A stretch of 64,000 nt of DNA, from the NCBI RefSeq assembly GCF_010183535.1, contig NC_071329.1:2604001-2668000 (forward strand), read 5' to 3'. The stretch is from Caenorhabditis remanei (Eukaryota > Nematoda > Chromadorea > Rhabditida > Rhabditidae). The notes under the pieces were generated by a model. The model had not been told where the DNA came from and searched no databases. It was given only the letters and a program-made list of their open reading frames with translations. Of the stretch, positions 32,276 to 42,738 are shown piece by piece (positions within the stretch are counted from its first letter, which is position 1; every line of letters begins with the position of its first letter). Position numbers and translations under genes: made by a program.

Positions 32276-32832
32276 ATGTCGGGTGGAGCAATCGAGTATA
32301 TCAGTGAGGAGTATGAAGTCAGTAGGGACAGTAGTGTTCTAAAGACGAGTATCAAAAATAATATTAAATGGTAAGTCGAAATATTCAAATATGAAATGAA
32401 AATTTTCAAAATTTTCTCAGCATCTTCAAAGGAACAATGAACAACTCCTATAAAATCAGTTTCTCGTGGGAATTCGATTGGAATGAACTCGGAAATCAAG
32501 GAGTCTTTGAAATCACTGGACACATTTCTATAAAATCATCGAAAAATGCATTCGCTCCGGTGAAAATCGATGTGAAACTGACAGAAGATAACCGAACAAT
32601 CACTAAACATTTAGGAGGCTGTTATACTCATTACTTTGTCACCTACGAATATTCACTCACTCCACATCTTGTTCCACCAGAAGAACCACCATATGATGTT
32701 ATTTTTGCGCCCTCCGATAAAAATGATGTTATTCTGGTTGTTGATGGAAAGAAGCTTCATGTTAATAAAGCAGTCAGTTCATTTTCTCGTAAAATATCGA
32801 TTAATTATTAAAATTTTCAGTTTCAGCGCTAA
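32276..32832 (+). pseudogene. BTB-18: truncated member lacking the BTB exon
   Basis: Exons 32276-32370 and 32421-32772 are intact and typical, closest to BTB-14 (N-terminal C-I-F-K-G-T-M-N-N-S). The acceptor for exon 3 is present (TTTTCAG ending 32820), but what follows is not a BTB exon: spliced translation would add F-Q-R and stop at 32830-32832. About 430 bp of BTB coding sequence is gone and a GC-richer stretch (32824-32880) replaces it. The donor GTCAGT is also weaker than usual. A stable 152-aa domain-only product is possible; loss of function by deletion is more likely. Confidence 0.82.
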
Positions 32833-32925
32833 CGTGAGAGTGGGAGCGGGGCGAGGTTTTCTTGCACAGAAAAAATTGTATTCATAATGCTGAATATTCT
32901 GGGATTGATAACGAAATATTGAAGT

Positions 32926-33002
32926 GAGTACGGTACGCAAGCCCGCAAACACTCTGCGTACTTTCGCGCCTACCGTAGTTGACTGAAAAATACGTGGATT
33001 TT
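32926..33002 (+). promoter_or_regulatory. 47-nt dyad element upstream of BTB-19
   Basis: Core 32930-32976, perfect arms, loop AAGCCC instead of AAGTCC. It is 985 bp before the ATG, but only about 175 bp when the 810-bp insertion at 33044-33853 is taken out. Confidence 0.74.
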
Positions 33003-33043
33003 TTTTTCAAAAGAGTTTTCATCGAAAAGCTGTGTTTTAATTA

Positions 33044-33853
33044 GAGTAACGTGTCGACCAAATGTTCGATGATTTTTGAATCGAAAATTGATAGATCACA
33101 GTCGATAGGTGGTCGAGTCGATGACTAGAAAATGAATCGCGACTCGACGATAAACAAAAAGTCATGATTATCGCCTCAAAATTATCGATGACTATCGACG
33201 ATCATGATCACTGGTGATTATCGATAATTTATCGACCGGCGATTATCGATAGTCGGTCGACGATTATCGACGATAATGAGCAAAAATAAAAGACTCCGGA
33301 AACGGTTTTAAATGGCTCAAACTGGTCAAAAATGGTGTTTTGATAGATTTCTGAAGCTACTCTATCAATTTACACCAAGAAAAACATTTTTAAACAAAAT
33401 TATTTTTTTCATTTTTTTTTTGAAAAATTGGAAAAAAAAATTTCTTTCATTTTTAAATGTTTTTTGATGGAATCAATAGAGGACTCTTACAAGACTATCA
33501 AAACACCATTTTTGACCAGTTTGAGCCATTTAAAACCGTTTCCGGAGTCTTTTATTTTTGCTCATTATCGTCGATAATCGTCGATAATCGCCGATCGCCG
33601 CGACGATCGACGATTATCGATAATCGTCGACCGACTATCGATAATCGCCGATCGAAAAATTATCGATAATCATGAGTGATCATGATCGTCGATAGTCATC
33701 GATAATTTAGAGATGATAATCATGACTTTTTGATTATCGTCGAGTCTCGACTCATTTTTTGGTCATCGACTAAACTAAAGTTTGATCAAATCGACATGAT
33801 TTTCCCGATTATCGTCGACTCTATCGATGATCACAGCGATCGACACGTTACTC
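33044..33853. mobile_element. TA-flanked foldback element rich in ATCGATAATCG
   Basis: Terminal inverted repeats GAGTAACGTGTCGA and TCGACACGTTACTC, with TA on both sides (33042-33043 and 33854-33855), the target typical of Tc1/mariner-type elements. The arms are mosaics of GATTATCGATAATC-like words, and the inner parts (about 33288-33390 and 33455-33565) pair as well. No transposase frame. Confidence 0.82.
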
Positions 33854-33961
33854 TAGTTTTAATCATGTTTTTCACTTCTTGAATCTTTCGGTTTGCATAT
33901 CTCCAAATTACTTTAAGCTTTATCAATTTTTAACGATAAACTTTCAGAAAAATTGTCGCAA

Positions 33962-34984
33962 ATGGCGAGTGGAGCGATCGAGTATAAAAGTGATCGGAAA
34001 TACGCCAATACCGCCACCAATGTTTTGGAGACAAGAACGAATAATGGAATTACATGGTTAGTTAAATATTTGAGGGAAAAATCAATTGGGATTGAATTAT
34101 ATTCGACATTTATTTTATAGTGTCTGGAGCGGAAAAGTTAACTACTCTCATCATATCGATTTCAAATGGATATTCGATTGGGACGAGCTCAAAAGTCAAG
34201 GAGTCGATGAGATCAGTGGACACATAATTGTTACGTCAAATAACAATTTGTTCACTGCAATGAAAATTGATGTAAAAATTACGGAAGATAATCAAGAAAT
34301 CACAAAAATAGTAGGAAGCGGTTATAGTTCTTATTATGTTTACTACGAGTATTCACTTATTCCCCACTACAGTCCACTTCTTGAGAAACCCTCATACGAC
34401 GAGATGTTTGCACCCTCCGAACAGAATGACACTATTCTGGTAGTTGAAGGAAAGAAGCTTCATGTTAGCAAAGCGGTGAGTGAACCCGCAGAAGTTGAAA
34501 GTTTCTGTCAATTCTCTAGAATAAAATCTAGAATCAGTTTCATTCATTTCAGTTTCTCTCCTACCATTCCGAATATTTCCGCGCACTCTTCTCATCGAAT
34601 TTCAAAGAAGGACAAATGGATGAAATTCCAATCGAAGACGTCTCTTACGAAGATTTCGCTTTTTTTCTCAGCACTTTTTATCCAACTCAAGCGTTTCCAA
34701 CTGACAAAACTGTCGAGAAACTTCTGGAGATGGCTCGTCGTTTTCTCGTTTCTTGTGCCACGAGAAGCGCCGAGTATCATCTGATGAAAAACTCGAAAAT
34801 CAATAATGAGAAGATGTTGTGGTTGGCGGACGAGTATGGTTTGCCGACACTTTTGGAGAAGTGTATTCGAGGACTGAATACTGAGGAGAAGATAAAAAAG
34901 TTGAAGCAATCTGAAGAATATAAAAAGTTGTCGGATAGTGCCAAAGTGAAAGTTCTCGATCGCATTTTATCTCAATTTTTCTAA
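33962..34984 (+). CDS. BTB-19: BTB/POZ-domain protein
   Basis: Exons 33962-34056, 34121-34475 and 34553-34984 give 293 aa. It is the near-twin of BTB-1 over exons 2 and 3 and in intron 2 (GTGAGTGAACCCGCAGA). In exon 3 it has F-F-L-S-T-F-Y-P-T-Q-A-F-P-T-D and A-T-R-S-A-E-Y-H. A cysteine replaces S in V-S-C-A-T-R. The tail ends I-L-S-Q-F-F. BTB-20 starts 188 bp after its stop with no 47-nt element, repeating the BTB-1/BTB-2 arrangement. Confidence 0.88.
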
Positions 34985-35172
34985 GTTTCAAATTGAATTC
35001 GCTCGATTGTTGTTATATGTTGAATTAAATTGTATTCCTTTTTTCTCTCTCCTTCTCACTTTGTTCCTTTATATCAGTATTCTTTACTGCAATTATATTT
35101 ACGTTTTTTACTTGTCTTCTATTTAGAAGTTTTAATTGATTTTCAATAATTTTTGCAGAAAATTTTTCGAAA

Positions 35173-36442
35173 ATGTCAATAAAGTACACAAGTGAGACAT
35201 ATGAAGTCCAGGTATGTGCGTGGGTGGCGTTGAGCGCCTCGCATTTCTTCAAAGGGTGATGAAAAAACTTGAAAATGTGAAAAGAGAGTGTGTGTAAAAA
35301 TGAGTGACGAGATCTGTCCATTTTCACGTTGATTGGCTGATTGAAAGGGGCGGAGTCTCAGGCTGAACACTGATTGGCCGTTTGAACCCCCTCGCCAGAT
35401 ATCGTCTCTCGATTTTACACACTCTCTCATTTCGCTCACGTTGAATTCTTTCAGCTCCCAAAGCGCTTCCAGAGGCACATCCCTGATGAAGTCAGTCGCG
35501 ACATCAATGTTTTGGAGACAAAAACGAATAGCGGAATTACATGGTAAGTTAAACATTTGAGGAAAAAACAATTGGAAATAATTTATATTCTAATTTTATT
35601 TTATAGTATCTGGAAAGGAGCAGCATTCGGTGACCGAATGAGTTTGACGTGGAAATTCGATTGGAGCGAACTCAAAAGTCAAGGAGTCTATGAGCTTACT
35701 GGACACATTAATGCCTTTCCAGTTTTCACTTCGTCCACCACTTCGGTGAAAATTGATGTACAACTGACTGAAAATAACCAAGAAATCACAAAAGAATTCA
35801 ACGGTTGTCTCCCTTTTGTCCACTACGAATATTCTCTCACTCCACATTACACCTCCATTTCTGAGAAACCACCATACGAAGAGATGTTTTTGCCATCTGA
35901 TCAAAATGATACTATTCTGCTTGTCGAAGGAAAGAAGCTTCATGTCAGCAAAGCGGTGAGTTCATTTTCTCGGCAAATATCGATTAATTTTTTTTAAACT
36001 TTTTCAGTTTCTCTCTTACCACTCCGAATATTTCCGCGCACTTTTCTCTTCGAATTTCAAAGAAGGACAAATGGATGAAATTCCTATCGGAGACGTCTCT
36101 TACGAAGATTTTGCTCTACTTCTCAGCACTTTTTACCCAAATCCAGTGTTCCCGAATGATAGTACTGTCGAGAAAATTCTGGAAATGGCTCGTCGTTTTC
36201 TTGTGTCTGCTGCCATAAGTAGTGCCGAACATCATCTCATGTACATTTCCAGAATCTCTAGAGAAAGAATGTTGTGGTTGGCAGATGAGTACGGAATGCC
36301 GAAACTTCTCGAGAAGTGTATTCACGGATTGGATACAACGTACAAGGTAGAGAATCTCAAGCAATCGGAAGAATATGAGAAATTGTCGGATGAGACCAAG
36401 TTGAGAGTTACCGAACAAATTTCTAAATTGTCCCACATTTGA
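35173..36442 (+). CDS. BTB-20: BTB/POZ-domain protein with a transposon-born intron in exon 1
   Basis: Exons 35173-35211, 35455-35543, 35607-35955 and 36008-36442 give 303 aa. Exon 1, undivided in all other members, is split here by a 277-bp element (35209-35485) flanked by ATGAAGTC on both sides. Splicing at CAG|GTATGT and TTTCAG|CTC leaves Q-L-P-K-R-F-Q-R-H-I-P inserted between E-V and S-R-D, with the target duplication re-encoding D-E-V. The leftover peptide parallels P-P-K-R-Q-R-K-Q-I-P of BTB-4. Exons 3 and 4 resemble BTB-2. Probable downstream gene of an operon with BTB-19. Confidence 0.85.
35209..35485 (+). mobile_element. Introner-like hAT-type MITE in exon 1 of BTB-20
   Basis: Starts CAGGTATGTGC and ends GCACATCCCTG, imperfect terminal inverted repeats, with perfect 8-bp target duplications ATGAAGTC (35201-35208 and 35486-35493). 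The left terminus itself is the 5' splice site. The right 37 bp (TTTCAGC, CCAAAGCG, ACATCCCTG) match the right end of the element in BTB-4, -22, -24, -25 and -26, so it is the same family at a different site. Confidence 0.85.
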
Positions 36443-36663
36443 TATATAATTTTTTGTTGTGTTGTTGAAATAAACGTAGTTACTGTTTTTCTTATTTCAT
36501 AGTGTCCCAATTTGTCAGTATTCTTCATTGCGAAGAAATCTTTAATATTTTATAGTTCTGCCTTGCCATTTCATTATCTTTCAGAAGAAAATTTGTCAGA
36601 AATGAGCTGAGAATCTCTTTAAATTACTGAATATTCTGAAAACAATGAAGAAATGTTTGAAAT

Positions 36664-36740
36664 GAGTACGGTATGCGAGTCCGCAAACACACTGCGTACT
36701 TTCTTGTCTACCGTAGTTGCAAGAAAAATACGTGGATTTT
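36664..36740 (+). promoter_or_regulatory. 47-nt dyad element upstream of BTB-21
   Basis: Core 36668-36714, inner left arm GTATGCG, loop ending CACAC. It is 340 bp before the ATG, the longer spacing caused by the palindrome-bearing segment around 36890-36957. Confidence 0.73.
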
Positions 36741-36889
36741 CACACATTGCTCGCTTTATTTTCAATAGAACTTCCAACAGAAAAGCAGTTTCTTCATCTT
36801 TTTTAAAATCATTTTGCCTTTAATAACTTTTTAATACGCTTATTCTCATTACAAACAAGAAAAACGGCCGAAGCTTTTTGTCGCTTTCA

Positions 36890-36957
36890 CAGATTTCTCC
36901 GTTTTCGCAATTCGTCTTGCTCATTCTTATTTCGATTGCGAAAACTAAAAAATCTGC
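36890..36957. repeat. Small palindrome in the BTB-21 upstream region
   Basis: CAGATTTCTCCGTTTTCGCAA faces TTGCGAAAAC and AATCTG. Same element and position as before BTB-3, -23 and -24; the copy is slightly decayed. Confidence 0.65.
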
Positions 36958-37054
36958 TAACGTTACAAAGAAAAATTAAAGTTTTCTCCGTTTTAACTAT
37001 TTTAAGCTCCTAAAAGTTGTTTCAACTAAGAAATTTGCAGAAAAACTATCGGAA

Positions 37055-38082
37055 ATGACGGGCGACGCGGTCGAGTACAGAAGTCATTATTGTTACGTCT
37101 CTAGGGACACCAATGTATTGGGAACAAACTATCAAAATGGAATTAAATGGTTAGTTGTTTTCATATTTGCGCTAAAGCATGATCTAAAGAGATATTTTCC
37201 AGTGTCTGGAGAGGAACGATTAATTATTACTATTATATCAATTTTTATCGTATCGATTTCATATGGGAGTTCGATTGGAGTAAACTCAAAAGCGAAGGAG
37301 TCGATGAGATCACTGGACACATTACTATCGCGTCACAAAACGATTGGTTCCCTCGAACGAAGATCGATGTAAAACTGACAGAAAATAATCAAGCAATCAC
37401 AAAGCAAATTCCATTTTGGAATTGTTTCAATAATTATTATTATCAATATTCTCTCATTCCTCATTACGCCCGAATTCCTGAGAAGCCAGATTACGAAGAG
37501 ATGTTTGCACCATCTGATCAGAACGATGCAATTCTGGTTGTTGGAGGAAAAAAGCTTCATGTCAACAAAACAGTGAGTGAATTCGTGAAATGTGAAAGTT
37601 TCTTTTTTTTCAAGAATCAAAACTGGAATCAATTCTGTTCATTTCAGTTTCTCTCCTACCATTCCGAGTTCTTCCGTGCTCTCTTCTCTTCGAATTTCAA
37701 AGAAGGACAAATGGATGAAATTCCGATTGGAGAAGTCTCTTACGAAGATTTCGCTCTTCTTCTCAGCACTTTCTACCCAAATCCAGTGTTCTCGAATGAT
37801 AGTACTGTCGAGAAACTTCTGGAATTGGGTCGTCGTTTTCTGTTGCCGTCTGCCATAAGTAGTGCTGAACATCATCTCTTGTACAATTCGAAATTCGGAT
37901 GTCAGAAGATGTTGTATTTGGCTGACGAGTATGGAATGCCAAGACTTCTAGAGAGGTCGTTTCGTGGACTGAATACATTGGAAAAGGTGAAACAAATAAA
38001 CCAATCGGAAGAATTTGAGAAGTTGTCGGATGAGACTAAAGTGAAAATTATCGCCCGAAATTTTAAAATGTTCCATATTTGA
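37055..38082 (+). CDS. BTB-21: BTB/POZ-domain protein
   Basis: Exons 37055-37149, 37203-37572 and 37648-38082 give 299 aa. The beta-rich region has an insertion of tyrosines after C-V-W-R-G-T-I-N (Y-Y-Y-Y-I-N-F-Y), lengthening the first loop by about six residues. The linker is A-R-I-P-E-K-P-D-Y-E-E-M-F. The BTB exon is typical but has F-L-L-P-S-A-I and the tail I-A-R-N-F-K-M-F-H-I of the BTB-2/-14 type. The start is M-T-G-D-A-V-E-Y, 14 nt after TTTGCAG. No lesion. Confidence 0.87.
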
Positions 38083-38302
38083 AATATAATTGTTATAATT
38101 TGTTGTTTTTTTGTTGAGATAAACGTTGTTACTCTTCTTTTTTCTTTTCTTTTTCCAACTTGTCAGTATTCTTCAAAGCGAAGAAATCTTTAATATTTCA
38201 TCGTTTTTCCCAGCCATTTCAGTATTTTTCAGAAGAAAATTCGTCAGAAATGAACAGAAAATCTCTATGAAAGACTGAACATTCTGAAAATGATGACAAA
38301 AA

Positions 38303-38551
38303 ACCGTATACAAATCGGGAAGAAACAAAAACGAGAGAGAAATTTTGCAAACACCTTCTCGTCAAGTTGCAAAGTTTCTCGGAATTACGAAAAGATTTTC
38401 CAGGCTTTTGCGCTGAAATTTGTGTCGAAAATAAAGCTACAAAACTAAAAATTGATTTAGAGCATTTTGCGCAGACATTTCTTTAGCTAAAGTCAGTTAA
38501 ACTTGTGAAGAACTATTCTCCTGGTTTCATTTCTTCCCGATTTGTACGGTC
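38303..38551. mobile_element. Foldback element with CGGGAAGAAAC ends, copy 3
   Basis: Ends ACCGTATACAAATCGGG and CCCGATTTGTACGGT; the interior is related to 24328-24609. It ends 25 bp before the 47-nt element of BTB-22. More diverged than copies 1 and 2. Confidence 0.75.
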
Positions 38552-38571
38552 TTTGAATATTTTTTCGAAGA

Positions 38572-38648
38572 GGTTACGGTAAGCAAGTCCGCAAACACTC
38601 TGCGTACTTTTGCGCCTACCGTAGTTCCATGAAAAATACGTGGATTTT
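38572..38648 (+). promoter_or_regulatory. 47-nt dyad element upstream of BTB-22
   Basis: Core 38576-38622, inner left arm GTAAGCA (mismatch), right side CGCCTACCGT, 153 bp before the ATG. Confidence 0.74.
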
Positions 38649-38775
38649 TCGCATATTGCTCACTTCCTTTTCAATAGAAATTTCAGCAAAAACAAGTTTC
38701 TCTTCAGCTTTTTCATTCATTTTGAGCGCATTAAATCAGCATTAATTAAAAAAAATTGCAGAACAATTATCGTAA

Positions 38776-40537
38776 ATGTTGGGCGACGCAATCGAGTACA
38801 AAAGTGGTGATTACGATCTTTGTAATGACGAAGAAATTTTCGATACGAAATCTCAAAATGGAATTAAATGGCAAGTTATTTTCATATTTCAAAAATTAAA
38901 TTTCCTTCGTTTTTTTCGATATTTAACAGCGTCAAAGTATGATCGAATGAGACCTTTTTCAGTGATTGGAGCGGAACGGTGTATTCCTTCTCCTATAAAA
39001 TCGATTTCAAATGGAAATTCGATTGGAGTGAACTCAAAAATCAAGAAGTCGATGAGATCACCGGACACGTTACTCTCGATTCAAGAGAAGATGTTTTCTC
39101 TGCAACGAGAATTTATGTGAAAATTACGGAAGATAACCAAGAAATCACAAAAGAAGTTCGAAGCGAACGATACTATGAAGGCGATACTGTCCGCTACGAG
39201 TATACTCTCATTCCCCATTACGCTCCAGTTCTTGAGATGCCAGATTATGACAAGATGTTCGAACCCTCCGATCAGAATGATACGATTCTGGTTGTTGAAG
39301 GAAAGAAGCTTCACGTCAACAAAACGGTGAGTAAATTCGTGGAATTCGAGATCTACTTTCTCAACAAAACTCGATTAAATAGGTTTTTTTCAGTTCCTCT
39401 CCTACCACTCCGAATATTTCCGCGCACTCTTTTCATCGAATTTCAAAGAAGGACAAATGGATGAAATTCCGATCGGAGAAGTTTCATTTGAAGATTTTGC
39501 TCTTCTTCTAAGCGCATTCTACCCGAATCCAGTCTTCCCATGTGACAGTATTGTCGAAAAACTTTTGGAAATGGCCAGTCGTTTCATGGTTTCGTCAGTT
39601 GTCAACATCATCGAGTATCATCTTCTAAACAATTCGAAAATCAATAGTGAGAAGATGTTGTGGATGGCTGAAGAATATGTGATGCCAAAACTTCTCGAAA
39701 AGTGTAGTCGTGGACTGAATACCGAGGAGAAAGCTCCAGTTCTTGAGAAGCCAGATTACGACAAGATGTTTGCACCATCCGATCAGAATGATACTATTCT
39801 GGTTGTCGACAAAAAGAAGATTCATGTTAACAAATCTGTGAGTTTATATGCGCAAGTTGTTATTGACGTTTGTTTTTTTTCAGTTCCTCTCTCATCACTC
39901 CGAATACTTCCGCAAACTCTTCTCATCGAACAACAAACAGGGCGATGCCAAGGTAGAGCTAAGCGGTTTTTGTTTCATCAGGATCACGGCAAACCGAAGT
40001 TTCCAAATGTTTCTATTCATGAGTAGCGGTGCTCGAAAAGAAAACTTTTCCCGCTCCCCAGATTTTGTCTGTCAGTTGAAAAAAACTATATTATTTACGT
40101 TCAAACACACTTATTTTTTTCAGCGCCCAAAGCGTCAGCGTAAGCAAATCCCTGACAACAAAGAAGGACAAAGGGATGAAATTCCGATCGGAGACGTCTC
40201 TTATGAAGATTTCGCTCTTCTCCTCAGCACTTTTTACCCGAATCCAGTGTTTCCAACTGACAGAAATGTCAAGAAACTGTTGGAAATGGGTCGTCGTTTT
40301 ATGGTATCTTCAGTTATTAACATCATCGAGTACCATCTGATGAACAATTCGAAAATCAAAAATGAGAAGATGTTGTGGATGGCTGACCAGTATGTGATGC
40401 CGAAACTTCTCGAAAAGTGTATTTATGGACTGGATACCGACAAGAAAGCAAAGAAGTTGAAGCGATCTGAGGAATATAAAAAATTGTCGGACAGTGCCAA
40501 AGCGAAAGTTCTCGACCGTCTTATCCAATTGTTTTAA
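38776..40537 (+). CDS. BTB-22: five-exon fusion with two BTB domains and a GC-AG intron
   Basis: Exons 38776-38870, 38963-39326, 39394-39837, 39884-39952 and 40124-40537 give 461 aa, all in frame. Exon 3 starts as a normal BTB exon but near 39733 (after L-N-T-E-E-K-A) it switches to the end of another member's exon 2 (P-V-L-E-K-P-D-Y-D-K-M-F through K-K-I-H-V-N-K-S). A second, transposon-split BTB follows in exons 4 and 5. Exon 3 is 444 nt, so skipping it would give a standard 313-aa protein. Intron 1 uses the donor ATG|GCAAGT, a good GC-type site. Origin: unequal recombination between two neighbours. Confidence 0.82.
39938..40154 (+). mobile_element. Introner-like hAT-type MITE in BTB-22
   Basis: 217 bp, CAGGGCGATGCC to CAAATCCCTG, flanked by perfect ACAACAAA duplications (39930-39937 and 40155-40162). 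It provides the donor AAG|GTAGAG and acceptor TTTTTTCAG|CG of intron 4. Same exon position as in BTB-4, so it was inherited through gene duplication. Confidence 0.84.
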
Positions 40538-40737
40538 TTCTCTAATTTTTTGTTTTTTTCTTGTTATGATTTTACTTTCATGCAAAGTCTTATTGTTGTT
40601 ATGTTGTTGAAATAAATTTTGTTTTTTATTTAACAGTTTAATCCCCATGATTTTTCCCAAAAAATGAGTAGAAATAACCTCAAATGTTACTTCAAAAATG
40701 TGTGCAACTTTTGAGAATAATGACAAAATATCGAAGT

Positions 40738-40812
40738 GAGTACGGTAGGCAAGTCCGCAAACACTATGCATACTTTCGCGCCTACCGCAGTTCCATGAAA
40801 AATACGTGGATT
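40738..40812 (+). promoter_or_regulatory. 47-nt dyad element upstream of BTB-23, re-paired variant
   Basis: Core 40742-40788. The centre is ACTATGCATAC, so the usual inner stem is weakened, but CGGTAGGC on the left can pair with GCCTACCG on the right over 8 bp. It is 340 bp before the ATG. Confidence 0.72.
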
Positions 40813-40960
40813 TTTCACATATTGCTCAATTTATTTGCATTAGAACTTCCAGTGAAAAGCAGTAGCTTTTCAGCTTTTTATCCTTTTTTCGTTTAAAACT
40901 GTTCAATGCACTTAATTTCATCACAAACAAAAAAAAACGACCGATGTTTTGTCGCTTTCA

Positions 40961-41028
40961 CAGATTTCTCAGTTTTCGCAATTCATATTGCTCATTCTTT
41001 TTTCGATTGCGAAAACTGAAATATTTGC
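40961..41028. repeat. Small palindrome in the BTB-23 upstream region
   Basis: CAGATTTCTCAGTTTTCGCA pairs with TGCGAAAACTGA plus AATATTTG. Same family as 6487-6553. Confidence 0.7.
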
Positions 41029-41128
41029 TAATGTTACAAAAAAATTCAGCGTTTTTCTAGTTCGTGACTATTGTGATAGTTCAAAAAAAACCATTTTAAC
41101 TATGAAATTTGCAGAAAAATTAACGAAA

Positions 41129-42138
41129 ATGTTGGACGACGCGATCGAGTACAAAAGTGGTGATCTTCGCGTGGATGGCAAAACTAATGTTTTGGAGACG
41201 AAATCTCAAAATGGAATTAAATGGTTAGTTATGATCATATTTCAAAAACTTAGATAAACGATCGGGATTGAATTCTATTCTACATTTATTTTATAGTGTT
41301 TGGATGGGAAGAGTCACCTCTTGGCGATTCGATTTCACATGGAAATTCGACTGGAGTGAACTCAAAAATCAAGGAGTCGATGAGATTACTGGACACATTA
41401 CTGTCTCGTCAACTAACAATCGGTTCCCTTTCACGAAAATCGATGTAAAAATTATGGAGGATAAACAAGTGATCACACAGCAATTTCAAGCTCCACATGG
41501 TTACGATACTGTCAGCTACGAGTATTCTCTCACTCCCCATTACATTCCCGAAATGCGCAAATACAACAAAATGTTTGCACCATCCGATCAGAATGATACG
41601 ATTCTTGTTGTCGAAGGAAAGAAGCTTCATGTCAACAAAACAGTGAGTAAATTCGTAGAAGTTTGAAAGCTCCTATCGAATTTTCTAGAATCAATATTGC
41701 TCATTTCAGTTTCTCTCGTACCATTCCGAATATTTCCGTGCTCTCTTCTCGTCGAACTACAAGGAAGGACAGATGGATGAAATTCCAATCGGAGAAGTTT
41801 CTTACGAAGATTTCGCCTTACTTCTCAGCAGCTTCTACCCAAATCCAGTGTTTCCAACTGACAAAACTGTCGAGAAACTTCTAGAAATGGCCAGTCGTTT
41901 CATGGTATCTTCAGTTATCAACATCATCGAGTATCATCTGTTGAACAATTCAAGAATCACCGATGAGAAAATGTTGTGGATGGCTGATGAGTATGTGATG
42001 CCAAAACTTCTCGAAAAGTGTATTCGTGGACTGAATACAGCGGAAAAAGCGAAGAAATTGGATCAATCTCCTGAATATAAGAAGTTGTCGGATAGTGCCA
42101 AAGCGAGAGCTCTCGACCGCCTCATCAAATTGTTCTAA
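41129..42138 (+). CDS. BTB-23: BTB/POZ-domain protein
   Basis: Exons 41129-41223, 41297-41642 and 41710-42138 give 289 aa. The beta-rich region opens C-V-W-M-G-R-V-T-S. The linker is reduced to I-P-E-M-R-K-Y-N-K-M-F. Exon 3 (S-S-N-Y-K-E-G-Q, then M-A-S-R-F-M-V-S-S-V-I-N-I-I-E-Y-H) is almost the same as the BTB half of BTB-24, including the stretch N-N-S-R-I-T-D-E-K-M, and the 3' UTRs also match, which points to recent exchange. The start is M-L-D-D-A-I-E-Y, 13 nt after TTTGCAG. Confidence 0.88.
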
Positions 42139-42343
42139 CTCTCAATTATTTCGTTTTTTCTTGTTATGACTTTGCTTCTGTGCAAAGCGTTGTTAAGTTG
42201 TTGAAATTGTTGTTGAATTAAATTTTGTTTTTTTATTTAACAGTTTACTTCCCATCATTTTTCTTAAAAAATGAGTAGATTTACCTCAAATGTTACTTCA
42301 AAAATGAGTGCAAATTCTGAAAATAGTGACAAAATATTGAAGT

Positions 42344-42418
42344 GAGTACGGTAGGCAAGTCCGCAAACACTCTGCGTACTTTCTCGTCCACCGTAGTTGC
42401 ATGACAAAATACGTGGAT
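42344..42418 (+). promoter_or_regulatory. 47-nt dyad element upstream of BTB-24
   Basis: Core 42348-42394, inner left arm GTAGGCA, right outer arm CCACCGT (one change), 344 bp before the ATG. Confidence 0.73.
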
Positions 42419-42573
42419 TTTGGAATTATTTCTTACTTTATTTTCAATAGAAATTTCAGCAAAAAAAACAGTTTCTTTTCAGCTTTTTCATTCATTTTGC
42501 CTTTAATAACTTTTTACTACGCTTAATCTTATTACAAACGTGGAGAACTACCCAATTTTTTTTGTCGCTTTCA

Positions 42574-42640
42574 CAGATTTCTCAGTTTTCGCAATTCATC
42601 TTGCTCATTCTTTTTTCGATTGCGAAAACTGAAAAATCTG
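42574..42640. repeat. Small palindrome in the BTB-24 upstream region
   Basis: CAGATTTCTCAGTTTTCGCA and TGCGAAAACTGAAAAATCTG form a near-perfect hairpin of 20-nt arms. It is the best preserved of the four copies. Confidence 0.75.
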
Positions 42641-42738
42641 CTGATATTACAAAGAAATTTAAAGTTTTTACAGTTTGTAGCTGTTTTGAGCGCATCAAAT
42701 CCGCATTAATCGAGAAATTTGCAGAAAAATTATCGAAA

